Of a DNA stretch of 18,233 bases, positions 1 to 6,783 are shown piece after piece. The position numbers and the translations under genes were made by a program. Location: contig JAHFPI010000015.1 in NCBI GenBank assembly GCA_023266795.1, forward strand, positions 1 to 18,233, given 5' to 3'. Numbering within the stretch: position 1 is the first letter of the stretch; the number at the start of each line of letters is the position of its first letter. The DNA comes from Rhodospirillales bacterium. Lineage in GTDB: Bacteria; Pseudomonadota; Alphaproteobacteria; Micavibrionales; UBA2020. The notes under the pieces were generated by a model. That model worked only from the letters and a program-made list of their open reading frames with translations, was not told the DNA's origin and ran no database searches.

Positions 1-333
1 GCTTTAAAAACAATCGGCCTGTTGGCCTTGTCCAACATCTTCATGACGTTTGCATGGTACGGGCATTTGAAATACAAAGCCTCACCGCTTTATATCGCCA
101 TACTGGTGAGCTGGGGCATCGCGTTCTTCGAGTATTGCCTGCAGGTGCCGGCCAACCGGATCGGCTCCGGTGCGATGTCCACCGCGCAGCTGAAGACCAT
201 ACAGGAAATCATCACGCTCTGCGTCTTTGCCGGATTTTCGGTGTGGTATCTGGGCGAGCCTGTCCGTTGGAATCACGCAGTCGGTTTTTCCCTGCTGGTG
301 CTGGCGGCTTTTTTTATTTTCAAGAAGTGGTGA
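1..333 (+). CDS. DMT-family (DUF486) small membrane protein, 5' end missing
   Basis: The reading frame is open from the first base (first residues A-L-K-T-I-G-L-L) and stops with TGA at 331-333, so the start lies outside the window. The 110 visible residues contain about four hydrophobic segments with short polar links, including the stretches L-A-L-S-N-I-F-M-T-F-A-W-Y-G-H and L-Y-I-A-I-L-V-S-W-G-I-A-F-F-E-Y. These match the small DUF486 proteins of the drug/metabolite transporter superfamily, which are usually about 110-120 residues, so only a few residues are probably missing. It is an inner-membrane protein; no substrate is known for the family and none can be inferred here. It converges on the small gene ending at 346, with only 12 bases between the stops. 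Confidence 0.8.
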   Translation, partial: ALKTIGLLALSNIFMTFAWYGHLKYKASPLYIAILVSWGIAFFEYCLQVPANRIGSGAMSTAQLKTIQEIITLCVFAGFSVWYLGEPVRWNHAVGFSLLVLAAFFIFKKW

Positions 334-345
334 GTGCCGGTCCTC

Positions 346-600
346 TTATGGCTTTGGCTCGTATTTATCGAGGATTGCCTTAAGCTGATCTGCGGTCAGT
401 TCTTTTGCGCCGTCCTTGCACATGCCCGCCGCAGCAACGAGCGCATTCAGGGTCATGCTTTTCGGGGCGCGGGAGCTGGCATTAAAATACTCTGTCAGCA
501 TCATGTCCATTATATCCGTTTGCCGGACAAACGCTTCCGGAGGTGCGGATCCGCCGGCGGCTGTAAGAATTTCTGCTTTTATCTTTTTGATGTCAGGCAT
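346..600 (-). CDS. Small uncharacterised protein, last gene of the polyamine operon
   Basis: I do not recognise this 84-residue protein. It is probably soluble and helical, with no signal peptide and no membrane segment; its C-terminal half has the pattern T-A-D-Q-L-K-A-I-L-D-K-Y. Two in-frame ATGs are available. The one at 606 sits directly against a GGGAG sequence with almost no spacing, while the ATG at 600 places GGGAG about 7 bases upstream, so 600 is the better start. The ureohydrolase gene ends at 631, only 30 bases upstream, with no terminator between them, so the gene is probably co-transcribed with the polyamine genes. A role in polyamine metabolism is guilt by association only. Confidence 0.6.
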   Translation of the reverse strand: MPDIKKIKAEILTAAGGSAPPEAFVRQTDIMDMMLTEYFNASSRAPKSMTLNALVAAAGMCKDGAKELTADQLKAILDKYEPKP

Positions 601-630
601 CTTCATTCTCCCGTGATATGGATTTTTAAT

Positions 631-1551
631 CTAAGCAGCTTTCTTCGTCTTGTTCTTCTTGCTGACCAGAAACGCGTACGTCAGAATTTTATACGCGAGT
701 TTCGCCGCCAAAAAGTTGCAGGAATGGAGATTGGCTTTGGGGGCGAGTTCGTTGACATCGGCGCCGACAAAGTTCGAGACTTTTGCGACTTCACGGATGA
801 TGTCGACAGATTCCTGCCAGAACAAGCCGCCTGGCTCCGGCGTGCCAGTGGCAGGCATCAGACTGCCATCGAGACCATCGATGTCGAAGGTGACATAGAC
901 ATCCTTGCCTTTGAAGTGGCTAACGATTTCTTTCATGTTCCATTTGGCTTTATCCCGCGCCCAGTAGATTTTGATGCGGTGGCCGTTGGCCTCGAGGAAC
1001 GGGATTTCACTCTGGGAGATGTTGCGGATGCCGAAGGAGTAGAGCTTGACGTTCTTGTGGTCGAGCGCGCGGCGGAGCGCGGCGGCATGGCTGTAATGCT
1101 CGCCGCCATACCCGTCACGCAGGTCGGCATGGGCGTCAAAGTGCAGGAGAACCAGTTCCTTGTAACGGCGTACATAGGGACGGATGGCGCCGGCGAGAAT
1201 GGAATGTTCGCCGCCGAAAACAATCGGGAATTTGCCCATAACGAGAGCTTCTTCCACCAGTGCTTCCAGCTGGTCTATGGCCTTTGAGATGGGCTTCTGG
1301 ATTTTTGGTTCCTTGGCTGTGACAATGCCGATCTGGCGGAAAGGCTCGCACCAGAATTCGTCATCAAACAGCTCTACCTGATGCGAGGCATCGATCATCG
1401 CCTGCGGGCCTTTGGACGTGCCGCCGCCGTAAGAGACGGAAGCCTCAAGGCCGAAGGGGATGACGACGGCCTTTGCCTCTTTAGGCGAAACAGCGTCTTT
1501 TTTCTCCAGACCGAGGAAGGCCTTGGAGGGAGGGAGGAATTGCATGGTCAT
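631..1551 (-). CDS. speB: Agmatinase-family ureohydrolase (SpeB-like)
   Basis: This 306-residue protein belongs to the arginase/agmatinase (ureohydrolase) fold, which hydrolyses a guanidino group to urea with a two-manganese centre. The metal-ligand signatures are visible in order: G-G-E-H-S (113-117), H-F-D-A-H-A-D (137-143) and F-D-I-D-G-L-D (222-228). Length is normal for agmatinase. Agmatine to putrescine plus urea is the default reaction; the related aminopropylagmatine ureohydrolases share the motifs and cannot be excluded. The start ATG overlaps the stop of the upstream deoxyhypusine-synthase-like gene by four bases (ATGA), implying translational coupling. A second in-frame ATG lies at 1545. 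The C-terminus ends in a short Lys-rich tail (K-K-N-K-T-K-K). No arginine decarboxylase is present in the window to make agmatine. Confidence 0.85.
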   Translation of the reverse strand: MTMQFLPPSKAFLGLEKKDAVSPKEAKAVVIPFGLEASVSYGGGTSKGPQAMIDASHQVELFDDEFWCEPFRQIGIVTAKEPKIQKPISKAIDQLEALVEEALVMGKFPIVFGGEHSILAGAIRPYVRRYKELVLLHFDAHADLRDGYGGEHYSHAAALRRALDHKNVKLYSFGIRNISQSEIPFLEANGHRIKIYWARDKAKWNMKEIVSHFKGKDVYVTFDIDGLDGSLMPATGTPEPGGLFWQESVDIIREVAKVSNFVGADVNELAPKANLHSCNFLAAKLAYKILTYAFLVSKKNKTKKAA

Positions 1552-2612
1552 TTAAACAACTTCGCCCAGTTCTTGCGGCTGCGCTTTTTCCAGTGGCCGC
1601 GATGGTAGGCGTCGCTGGCGAGCAGCGGCAGTACGGAACTGGCTTCGGCGAAGACCATCTGCTCCTGCGCGACATCGACCTTGCCCCAGGAGCAGGCTTC
1701 TTTCAGCGTCGATGAGGAGCAGGCGCCGTCACGCACGTCGGCAATGGTGATCTGGATGGCATATTTGTGCATTTCAACGTCTTTCTGCCCGAGGATTTCG
1801 GCGCAGACGACGGTATCCTGCGTGAAGTTTTTTGGCACGCCGCCGCCGATCATCAGCAGGCCGGTGGTGCCGGCGGCCATTTTAATGTCGGTCAGCTCGC
1901 GGAAGTCGGCCACGCTGTCGATGCTCATGTATTTTTTCGGATTTTTCTTCTGGTGCAGCACGAGGCCGAAACCGGCGGAGGAATCCGTGAAGGCGGGGCA
2001 GAAGATCGGCACACCGTGTTCATAGGCGGTCTGGACGAGGGAGCCTTTCTTTTTGGCGTTTTTCGTCAGCCATTTGCCCATCTCCCAGATAAACTCACGG
2101 GATGAGTAGGGGCGCGGCTGCAGGCTGTTGGCGATTTCGAAAATCGTATGGTCGACGGCTTGCAGGCTTTCTTCATCGATATAGGTGTCATAGATGCGGT
2201 CGATGTACAGGTCGCGCAGGTCGCGGTCGTCCACCTGACTGTCGGCCTGATAGTGCTTGAAACCGAGAGCTTCGAAAAAGTCCATATCCACAATGCTGGC
2301 GCCGGTGGAGACGATGACGTCCACCATGTTGCTCTTCACCATTTCGGTGTAGAGGTCCATGCAGCCGCCTGCCGAGGTAGAACCGGCGATGGTCAGGATG
2401 CTGGTGGCGCCTTTGTCCTGCAGCATGGTGTTAAAAATCTCCGTCGCGCGGCCGAGGTCGCGGGAGGTGAAGGACATCTTGCCCATTGCCTTTATGATGG
2501 GGCGGGCATCAAAGCTTTTGATGTCGATATGCTCGACCGGCGTGCTCAGCAGGGCTGCTTTGCGGTTGCTTTTGGGGTGCGGCTTTACTTTAACCGATTT
2601 CAGGTTTTTCAT
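1548..2612 (-). CDS. Deoxyhypusine synthase-like protein (probable polyamine aminobutyltransferase)
   Basis: This 354-residue protein has the deoxyhypusine synthase fold signatures: A-G-S-T-S-A-G-G (76-83), C-P-A-F-T-D (205-210), I-G-G-G-V-P (255-260) and E-A-C-S-W-G-K (305-311). Lys311 corresponds to the lysine that carries the enzyme-imine intermediate in eukaryotic DHS, and Glu305 and Trp309 match its neighbours. The eukaryotic enzyme moves an aminobutyl group from spermidine to eIF5A; bacteria have no eIF5A, so the acceptor must differ. Putrescine, giving homospermidine, is the simplest inference. By eye, the GGGVVKH histidine of the eukaryotic site is asparagine here (G-G-G-V-P-K-N, Asn262). 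It lies 19 bases after the ornithine decarboxylase stop and overlaps the next start by four bases. An AGGA ribosome site lies about 9 bases before its ATG. Confidence 0.85.
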   Translation of the reverse strand: MKNLKSVKVKPHPKSNRKAALLSTPVEHIDIKSFDARPIIKAMGKMSFTSRDLGRATEIFNTMLQDKGATSILTIAGSTSAGGCMDLYTEMVKSNMVDVIVSTGASIVDMDFFEALGFKHYQADSQVDDRDLRDLYIDRIYDTYIDEESLQAVDHTIFEIANSLQPRPYSSREFIWEMGKWLTKNAKKKGSLVQTAYEHGVPIFCPAFTDSSAGFGLVLHQKKNPKKYMSIDSVADFRELTDIKMAAGTTGLLMIGGGVPKNFTQDTVVCAEILGQKDVEMHKYAIQITIADVRDGACSSSTLKEACSWGKVDVAQEQMVFAEASSVLPLLASDAYHRGHWKKRSRKNWAKLFK

Positions 2613-2631
2613 TGGGGGAGTTCCTTTTTAA

Positions 2632-3828
2632 TTAAACAATGATGAGTTCTCTTGAATCCGTCGTTTCAGGGGCGTCATCGTACATCGTGGTCAGCGGCGG
2701 CGCTTTGACGCTCACGGTCTCGGTGACGTCAAAACCGTTAAAGCCGGTGCGCATGGTGTTGCCATAGGCGCCGAGCTGGCCGATTTCGATGTAGTCGCCT
2801 TCCCTCACATCTTCGGGGAGAGAGAAGGGGCCGGGCATATAGTCGATGCTGTCACAGGTCGGCCCGTAAAAACGGAACGGCTTGAGCGCGGCATCGGTAC
2901 CCCCCGGCGTCGGACGAATGAGACGAACCGGGTAACGGAATCCCATGTGGCCCGCATCAAACAGGCTGCCATAGGTGCCATCGTTAATATAAAGGACATC
3001 ATCTTTGCGCAGGTCCACCTTAACGATGACCGAGCAGCTTTCGGCGACCAGCGCACGGCCGGGTTCGCACCAGAATTCGTAGCGGCCGCTGTGCGGCAAC
3101 TGGTCAAAGCCCTGCTCGATGGCGGTCTTGTAGTCAGCCAGCGCCGGCGGAACCATATCCGGATAGAGGGACGGGAACCCGCCGCCGACGTCGATAATGT
3201 CCACGCGCGTACGCGGGATGGATTGCAGGATTTCGCCGACGAGAGCCAGCGCCGTGGAATAGGCCTGCGGATCCATCGTCTGCGAGCCGACGTGAAAGGT
3301 GATGCCGAGGCGTTTTCCGGCCTTACGGGCGGCTTTGAGCAAGGTTGCGGCTTTTTCAGGCGCAATGCCGAATTTTCCGGACAGCGGCAGCTCTGACGCC
3401 GTATTGGGAACGGCGAGACGCAGCATCAGGGTCAGGTCTTTGCTTTTACCGGTGCAGGTGACAATTTTTTCGAGTTCTTCGAGGCTGTCGAAGGCAAAAT
3501 CGCGGACGCCATAGTCGAAATAGGCGCGTTCTATGGCCTGACGGCTTTTGACGGGGTGCATGAAAGACAGGTGAGCCTCGGGAAGAAGGCCGCGCACCAG
3601 TTCGATTTCAGGAATGGAGGCCACATCAAAGTGCTTGATGCCGGCATGAAACAGCCCCGAAAGGATATACGGGGCAGGGTTGGCCTTAACGGCGTAGAGT
3701 ACTTTTCCGGGGAAATTCTGGGTAAACCAGCGTACGGCGCCTTCGAGCGCCGCAGGGCGGAAGCAAGTTACAGGTATGTCTGGGCGGCGTTGTCGTACCA
3801 ATTCGTCCGGAGCATCGTAATCTTCCAT
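2632..3828 (-). CDS. Ornithine/lysine decarboxylase, PLP fold-type III
   Basis: The enzyme decarboxylates ornithine to putrescine (possibly also lysine to cadaverine) with pyridoxal phosphate. Numbered from the ATG at 3828 (398 residues), the PLP lysine is K48 in Y-A-V-K-A-N. H-V-G-S is at 179-182, G-G-G-F-P at 215-219, E-P-G-R at 255-258, and the catalytic cysteine of the dimer interface is C325 in G-P-T-C-D-S. The frame is open up to 3948, but that longer version would begin inside a transcription terminator and upstream of the promoter. The residues after 3828 (M-E-D-Y-D-A-P-D-E-L-V-R) resemble the usual start of alphaproteobacterial ODCs, so 3828 is preferred. An AGGGA lies about 11 bases upstream, which is a weak site. 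First gene of the polyamine operon, with its own promoter and a structured leader. Confidence 0.9.
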   Translation of the reverse strand: MEDYDAPDELVRQRRPDIPVTCFRPAALEGAVRWFTQNFPGKVLYAVKANPAPYILSGLFHAGIKHFDVASIPEIELVRGLLPEAHLSFMHPVKSRQAIERAYFDYGVRDFAFDSLEELEKIVTCTGKSKDLTLMLRLAVPNTASELPLSGKFGIAPEKAATLLKAARKAGKRLGITFHVGSQTMDPQAYSTALALVGEILQSIPRTRVDIIDVGGGFPSLYPDMVPPALADYKTAIEQGFDQLPHSGRYEFWCEPGRALVAESCSVIVKVDLRKDDVLYINDGTYGSLFDAGHMGFRYPVRLIRPTPGGTDAALKPFRFYGPTCDSIDYMPGPFSLPEDVREGDYIEIGQLGAYGNTMRTGFNGFDVTETVSVKAPPLTTMYDDAPETTDSRELIIV

Positions 3829-3860
3829 CTCATTGATAATCCCTGATACTAAAGGAACAT

Positions 3861-3895
3861 ACCCGTCTAAAACGAATCGCTTCGTCCTCGGGTTC
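3861..3895 (-). promoter_or_regulatory. Structured leader RNA of the ornithine decarboxylase operon
   Basis: Read on the minus strand, ACGAA-GCGA-TTCGT (3885 to 3872) forms a five-pair hairpin with a GNRA-type tetraloop. It is enclosed by ACCCG (3893-3889) pairing with CGGGT (3865-3861). The element sits between the predicted transcription start near 3901 and the ATG at 3828. It overlaps the candidate leader peptide, so ribosome position and folding would be mutually dependent. The stems are read directly; regulation is inferred. Confidence 0.4.
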
Positions 3896-3899
3896 GCAT
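3867..3899 (-). CDS. Candidate 10-codon Arg-rich leader peptide of the ornithine decarboxylase operon
   Basis: An ATG-to-TAG frame encodes M-R-T-R-G-R-S-D-S-F. It starts about 2-3 bases after the transcription start predicted from the promoter at 3908-3935, so it would be translated leaderless or nearly so. All three arginines use CGA. The hairpin at 3872-3885 lies wholly inside the frame, and one arm of an enclosing stem pairs across the stop codon, so translation would affect folding. Known parallel: gammaproteobacterial speF has an ornithine-sensing leader peptide, and a speF leader RNA element is described in alphaproteobacteria. Whether this is a relative is inference. No Shine-Dalgarno is present. 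Confidence 0.35.
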   Translation of the reverse strand: MRTRGRSDSF

Positions 3900-3907
3900 A
3901 ATTAAAG

Positions 3908-3935
3908 TTTATATGCTGATTCGTTTTCTTGTAAA
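3908..3935 (-). promoter_or_regulatory. Promoter of the ornithine decarboxylase operon
   Basis: On the minus strand TTTACA (3935-3930) and TATAAA (3913-3908) are separated by 16 bases, each five of six to the sigma-70 consensus. Transcription would start near 3901, leaving a leader of about 73 bases before the ATG at 3828. The -35 box abuts the T-tract of the upstream terminator, so the two signals are packed together. Confidence 0.6.
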
Positions 3936-3975
3936 GAAAAAACGACACCCGCCTCCTGTAGGAAAGCGGGTGTCG
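3936..3975 (-). terminator. Rho-independent terminator of the small exported protein gene
   Basis: A ten-pair perfect stem, cgacacccgc (3943-3952) with gcgggtgtcg (3966-3975), has a 13-base loop. Read on the minus strand it is followed by TTTTTTCTTT. It lies 24 bases after the stop at 3999. In the plus direction only ATTTAAAT follows, so it should act mainly on the minus strand. Confidence 0.85.
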
Positions 3976-3998
3976 ATTTAAATCTACATCAGTAATTT

Positions 3999-4292
3999 TT
4001 ACTTATGTTCCCCATCGTCACCATCGGACTTGCCTTCGTGACGTTCCTTCCGATTTGGGAAGCAGGCTTTTAGCGCATCAGGCGTGGTAGATGCCTGAAC
4101 GCAGCCTAGCCTATCCTGCATCTTTTTCTGCATCTCGGCCTGACGCGCACTCATACGTTCGAGCACTTTGGCTTTGCGCTGCTCAAAACTCATTTCGGGT
4201 TTGCCGCCATCTTTTTCATGACCTGCGGGCGTACTGTCCGCCATTGCGACGGGTGAAACAAAGAGAAGCGCGGCAAAAAGAAGTTTTTTCAT
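3999..4292 (-). CDS. Small exported (periplasmic) protein, unknown function
   Basis: The 97-residue product starts with a clear Sec signal peptide (M-K-K-L-L-F-A-A-L-L-F, likely cleaved after A-M-A at residue 18). The mature part is about 79 residues, highly charged, with a probable amphipathic helix from about 34 to 62 (rich in Q, K, E, R and M). It has two cysteines, C64 and C77, which could form a disulfide in the periplasm, and a Gly/Asp/His/Lys-rich tail. I do not recognise the family; the size and charged helix recall small periplasmic stress proteins, but no defining motif is present. AAAGGA lies about 8 bases before the ATG. It is transcribed alone: its terminator follows directly, and typA diverges on the other side. 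Confidence 0.7.
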   Translation of the reverse strand: MKKLLFAALLFVSPVAMADSTPAGHEKDGGKPEMSFEQRKAKVLERMSARQAEMQKKMQDRLGCVQASTTPDALKACFPNRKERHEGKSDGDDGEHK

Positions 4293-4450
4293 GGTATTTT
4301 TCCTTTGATTGGGTTGTTACAGTTCCGTCATAAAGTACCAGATAAGTGTTAATAATGTCTTTTCCGGGATTCTTTGCACTGAAATTATCTGCATATTTCA
4401 CTATACATAATTATGAAATCGTGTATTATCCCTGATACGCAAAAAATTGA

Positions 4451-4474
4451 ATTGAAAAATTAATATTTTTCAAT
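4451..4474. repeat. Perfect inverted repeat across the typA promoter
   Basis: ATTGAAAAAT (4451-4460) and ATTTTTCAAT (4465-4474) are perfect ten-base arms around TAAT. The repeat covers the predicted typA -35 box and spacer and reaches the first base of the -10, where a repressor could act. The arms are very AT-rich, so chance is not excluded. Confidence 0.4.
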
Positions 4475-4479
4475 AGGAT
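4452..4479 (+). promoter_or_regulatory. Probable typA promoter
   Basis: TTGAAA (4452-4457, five of six to consensus) and TAGGAT (4474-4479, four of six) are separated by 16 bases. Transcription would start near 4486, giving a leader of about 60 bases that begins with a small TCCGG/CCGGA hairpin. Confidence 0.45.
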
Positions 4480-4545
4480 AGCGCGTCTCCGGAAAACTCC
4501 GGACGAGAATAACTGTCTTAATTCTATACGGCGAAAGAGATAAAA

Positions 4546-6375
4546 ATGACTTCAACGCTAAAAAATATTGCCATCATTGCCCACGTCGACCACGGCAAAA
4601 CCACGCTTGTAGACGTGCTGCTGCGCCAGTCCGGATTGTTCCGGGAGAACCAGCAGGTCGCCGAATGCGTCATGGACAGCAATGATCTGGAGCGGGAGCG
4701 CGGCATCACCATTCTGGCGAAAGTCACCTCCGTCGTATGGAAGGACACGCGCATTAATATCGTCGACACCCCCGGCCACGCCGATTTCGGCGGCGAGGTG
4801 GAGCGTATCCTGTCGATGGTGGACGGCGTGATCGTACTGGTCGACGCGGCTGAAGGGCCGCTGCCGCAAACCAAATTCGTCGTAGCCAAGGCGCTGAAGC
4901 AGGGTATCCGCCCGATCGTGGTTATCAACAAGATCGACCGTCCGGATGCCAGGGCCGATGCCGTGCATGAGGAAGTTTTTGACCTTTTCGCCGCTTTGGA
5001 AGCGACGGACGAGCAACTCGATTTCCCCCTGCTATATGCTTCCGGCAGACAGGGCTGGGCGAGCACCACCCTTGACGGCGAGCGCAAGGATATGACCCCG
5101 CTGTTCGACCTGATCTGCGATTTCGTGCCATCCCCCAAAAACGACGAAACCAAACCGTTTTCGATGCTGGTCACCCTGATCGAGAATAACCCCTACCTCG
5201 GGCGTCTGGTCACCGGCAAGGTGATGTCAGGCAGCATCAAGGTGAACGCGCCGGTTAAGGCCATCACCCGCGAGGGAAAGCCGGTGGAAAACTCCCGCAT
5301 CACAAAGATTCTGGCCTTCCGGGGCATCAACCGCGAACCGCTGCCGGAAGCCGTGGCGGGCGATATTATTTCTCTGGCGGGCATGACAGAGGCGACGGTA
5401 TCCGATACCGTCTGCGATGTGGCGGTGGAACAGCCGCTTCAGGCAATCCCAATTGATCCGCCGACCATCAGCATGTCGTTTGCGGTGAATGACGGCCCGT
5501 TTGCGGGCACCGAGGGCACAAAAGTGACTTCGCGCGCTATCCGCGACCGCCTGTTCCGCGAGGCGGAAAGCAACGTCGCCATGAAAGTCTTGGACGGGGC
5601 CACCTCCGACACTTTTGAAGTATTTGGCCGTGGCGAGTTGCAGATGGCTGTTCTGATCGAGACCATGCGCCGCGAAGGGTTCGAGCTTTGCATCGGACGT
5701 CCCCGCGTCGTCTACAAAACAGACGAAACAACCGGCGAGAAAATGGAGCCTATCGAAGAAGTCATGGTTGACGTCGATCAGGCCTATTCCGGGCAGGTGG
5801 TGCAGAAAATGGCCATCCGCAAGGGCGAAATGACTGCGATGGTGCCGAGCGGTGGCGGACGGGTGCGGATGACTTTCGTCGCGCCGACACGCGGCCTTAT
5901 CGGCTATCACGGGGAATTCCTGACCGACACGCGCGGCACCGGCATCATCAACCGCCTGTTTCACGGCTATGCGCCGTTCAAGGGCGGTGTCGAAAGCCGC
6001 CGCACCGGCGTGCTGATAGCCATGGATGTGGGCGAGGCGACGGAGTACGACCTGTGGAAACTCGAGGAACGCGGCACCATTATGGTCCTGCCGGGGACGC
6101 GTGTTTATGAAGGCATGATTGTCGGCGAAAGCAGCCGTGGCAATGACATGCCGGTAAACGTGCTGAAGGGCAAGAAACTGACTAACGTCCGCGCTTCCGG
6201 TACTGACGAGGCGACCAAACTCATTCCGCCGCGCATCCTGACGCTCGATCAGGCGATTATCTATATCGCTGACGACGAACTGGTGGAAGTCACTCCAAAG
6301 TCCATTCGCCTGCGCAAACGCATCCTCGATCCCAATCTGCGCAAACGTTCGGAGAAGGTGGCCGAGGCGGGGTAA
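4546..6375 (+). CDS. typA: Ribosome-associated GTPase TypA/BipA
   Basis: This 609-residue translational GTPase binds the ribosome at the elongation-factor site and assists ribosome assembly and stress or cold adaptation in bacteria where it has been studied. The G motifs are intact: A-H-V-D-H-G-K-T (12-19), E-R-E-R-G-I-T (49-55), D-T-P-G-H (74-78) and N-K-I-D (128-131). The beta-barrel, EF-G-like domains and the TypA-specific C-terminal region follow; the stretch R-G-L-I-G-Y-H-G-E-F is typical of TypA. Length is normal. GAAAGAG lies about 6 bases before the ATG, a modest ribosome site. It is a single-gene unit: a divergent small gene lies upstream and a convergent gene ends 12 bases after its stop, with no obvious terminator between them. 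Confidence 0.96.
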   Translation: MTSTLKNIAIIAHVDHGKTTLVDVLLRQSGLFRENQQVAECVMDSNDLERERGITILAKVTSVVWKDTRINIVDTPGHADFGGEVERILSMVDGVIVLVDAAEGPLPQTKFVVAKALKQGIRPIVVINKIDRPDARADAVHEEVFDLFAALEATDEQLDFPLLYASGRQGWASTTLDGERKDMTPLFDLICDFVPSPKNDETKPFSMLVTLIENNPYLGRLVTGKVMSGSIKVNAPVKAITREGKPVENSRITKILAFRGINREPLPEAVAGDIISLAGMTEATVSDTVCDVAVEQPLQAIPIDPPTISMSFAVNDGPFAGTEGTKVTSRAIRDRLFREAESNVAMKVLDGATSDTFEVFGRGELQMAVLIETMRREGFELCIGRPRVVYKTDETTGEKMEPIEEVMVDVDQAYSGQVVQKMAIRKGEMTAMVPSGGGRVRMTFVAPTRGLIGYHGEFLTDTRGTGIINRLFHGYAPFKGGVESRRTGVLIAMDVGEATEYDLWKLEERGTIMVLPGTRVYEGMIVGESSRGNDMPVNVLKGKKLTNVRASGTDEATKLIPPRILTLDQAIIYIADDELVEVTPKSIRLRKRILDPNLRKRSEKVAEAG

Positions 6376-6387
6376 AAAACAGATTGC

Positions 6388-6783
6388 TCAATGCGGCAAC
6401 GGCCCTGCCTGAAAAGCACTGGGAATATGGTAGCGTGGGTCATTTTTCTCTTTAATTTTTTCCACCAAGCTATGGCACTTCATGCAGGGGGACTCGCAGG
6501 ATGAGCCGTAATGCTCGCTCTGGAGCGCAGAGCATTGCAGGCAGCGGCTGAAATCAAAAACATCATCCCACCCTTTAAATTCCGATATATTTTGAATTCT
6601 TCCGTCCCTGCCGATTTTTGCTTTGGGATTAACGAATACAGGAAGCGTATCCGGGATGAGATCACCCGATCTGTCAACAACCGTAAGGAAGGGGGCATCA
6701 CGCTCCGCCTTCATCTTCTGCATCAACAAGAAAAACGCACCAAGTTTGTTCTGACCCGTGGTATATGATTTATATTTTTCCAT
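6388..6783 (-). CDS. Small cysteine-rich protein, probable zinc binding, unknown function
   Basis: I do not recognise this 131-residue protein. It has no signal peptide and no membrane segment. Residues 81-104 hold five cysteines and a histidine: C-L-Q-C (81-84), then C96, C100 and C-M-K-C-H (100-104). This spacing looks like one zinc site or an overlapping cluster. The N-terminal half is mixed and contains P-F-L-T-V-V-D-R-S-G-D-L-I-P, which looks like a beta hairpin. GGGGAGG lies about 6 bases before the ATG, a strong ribosome site that fixes the start. It converges on typA with a 12-base gap. The last 25 residues are Pro/His-rich and probably disordered. Confidence 0.65.
   Translation of the reverse strand: MEKYKSYTTGQNKLGAFFLLMQKMKAERDAPFLTVVDRSGDLIPDTLPVFVNPKAKIGRDGRIQNISEFKGWDDVFDFSRCLQCSALQSEHYGSSCESPCMKCHSLVEKIKEKNDPRYHIPSAFQAGPLPH

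Noticed and set aside
334..1287. A 317-codon plus-strand frame directly after the DUF486 gene
   Set aside because: It overlaps the small gene and the agmatinase on the other strand, whose metal-binding motifs are clear; no ribosome site or motif of its own.
3943..3975. The 10-pair hairpin as an operator or mobile-element end
   Set aside because: Its position after a stop codon and its T-tract on the minus strand explain it fully as a terminator.
3839..4438. The 11-base string atccctgatac at 3839-3849 and again at 4428-4438 as flanking repeats of a mobile unit
   Set aside because: A shared 11-mer is expected many times by chance in 18 kb, and the enclosed gene shows no mobile-element trait.
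6388..6783. C-M-K-C-H as a cytochrome c haem-binding motif
   Set aside because: A C-x2-C-H string is present, but the protein has no signal peptide or membrane helix, and three further cysteines nearby point to zinc instead.
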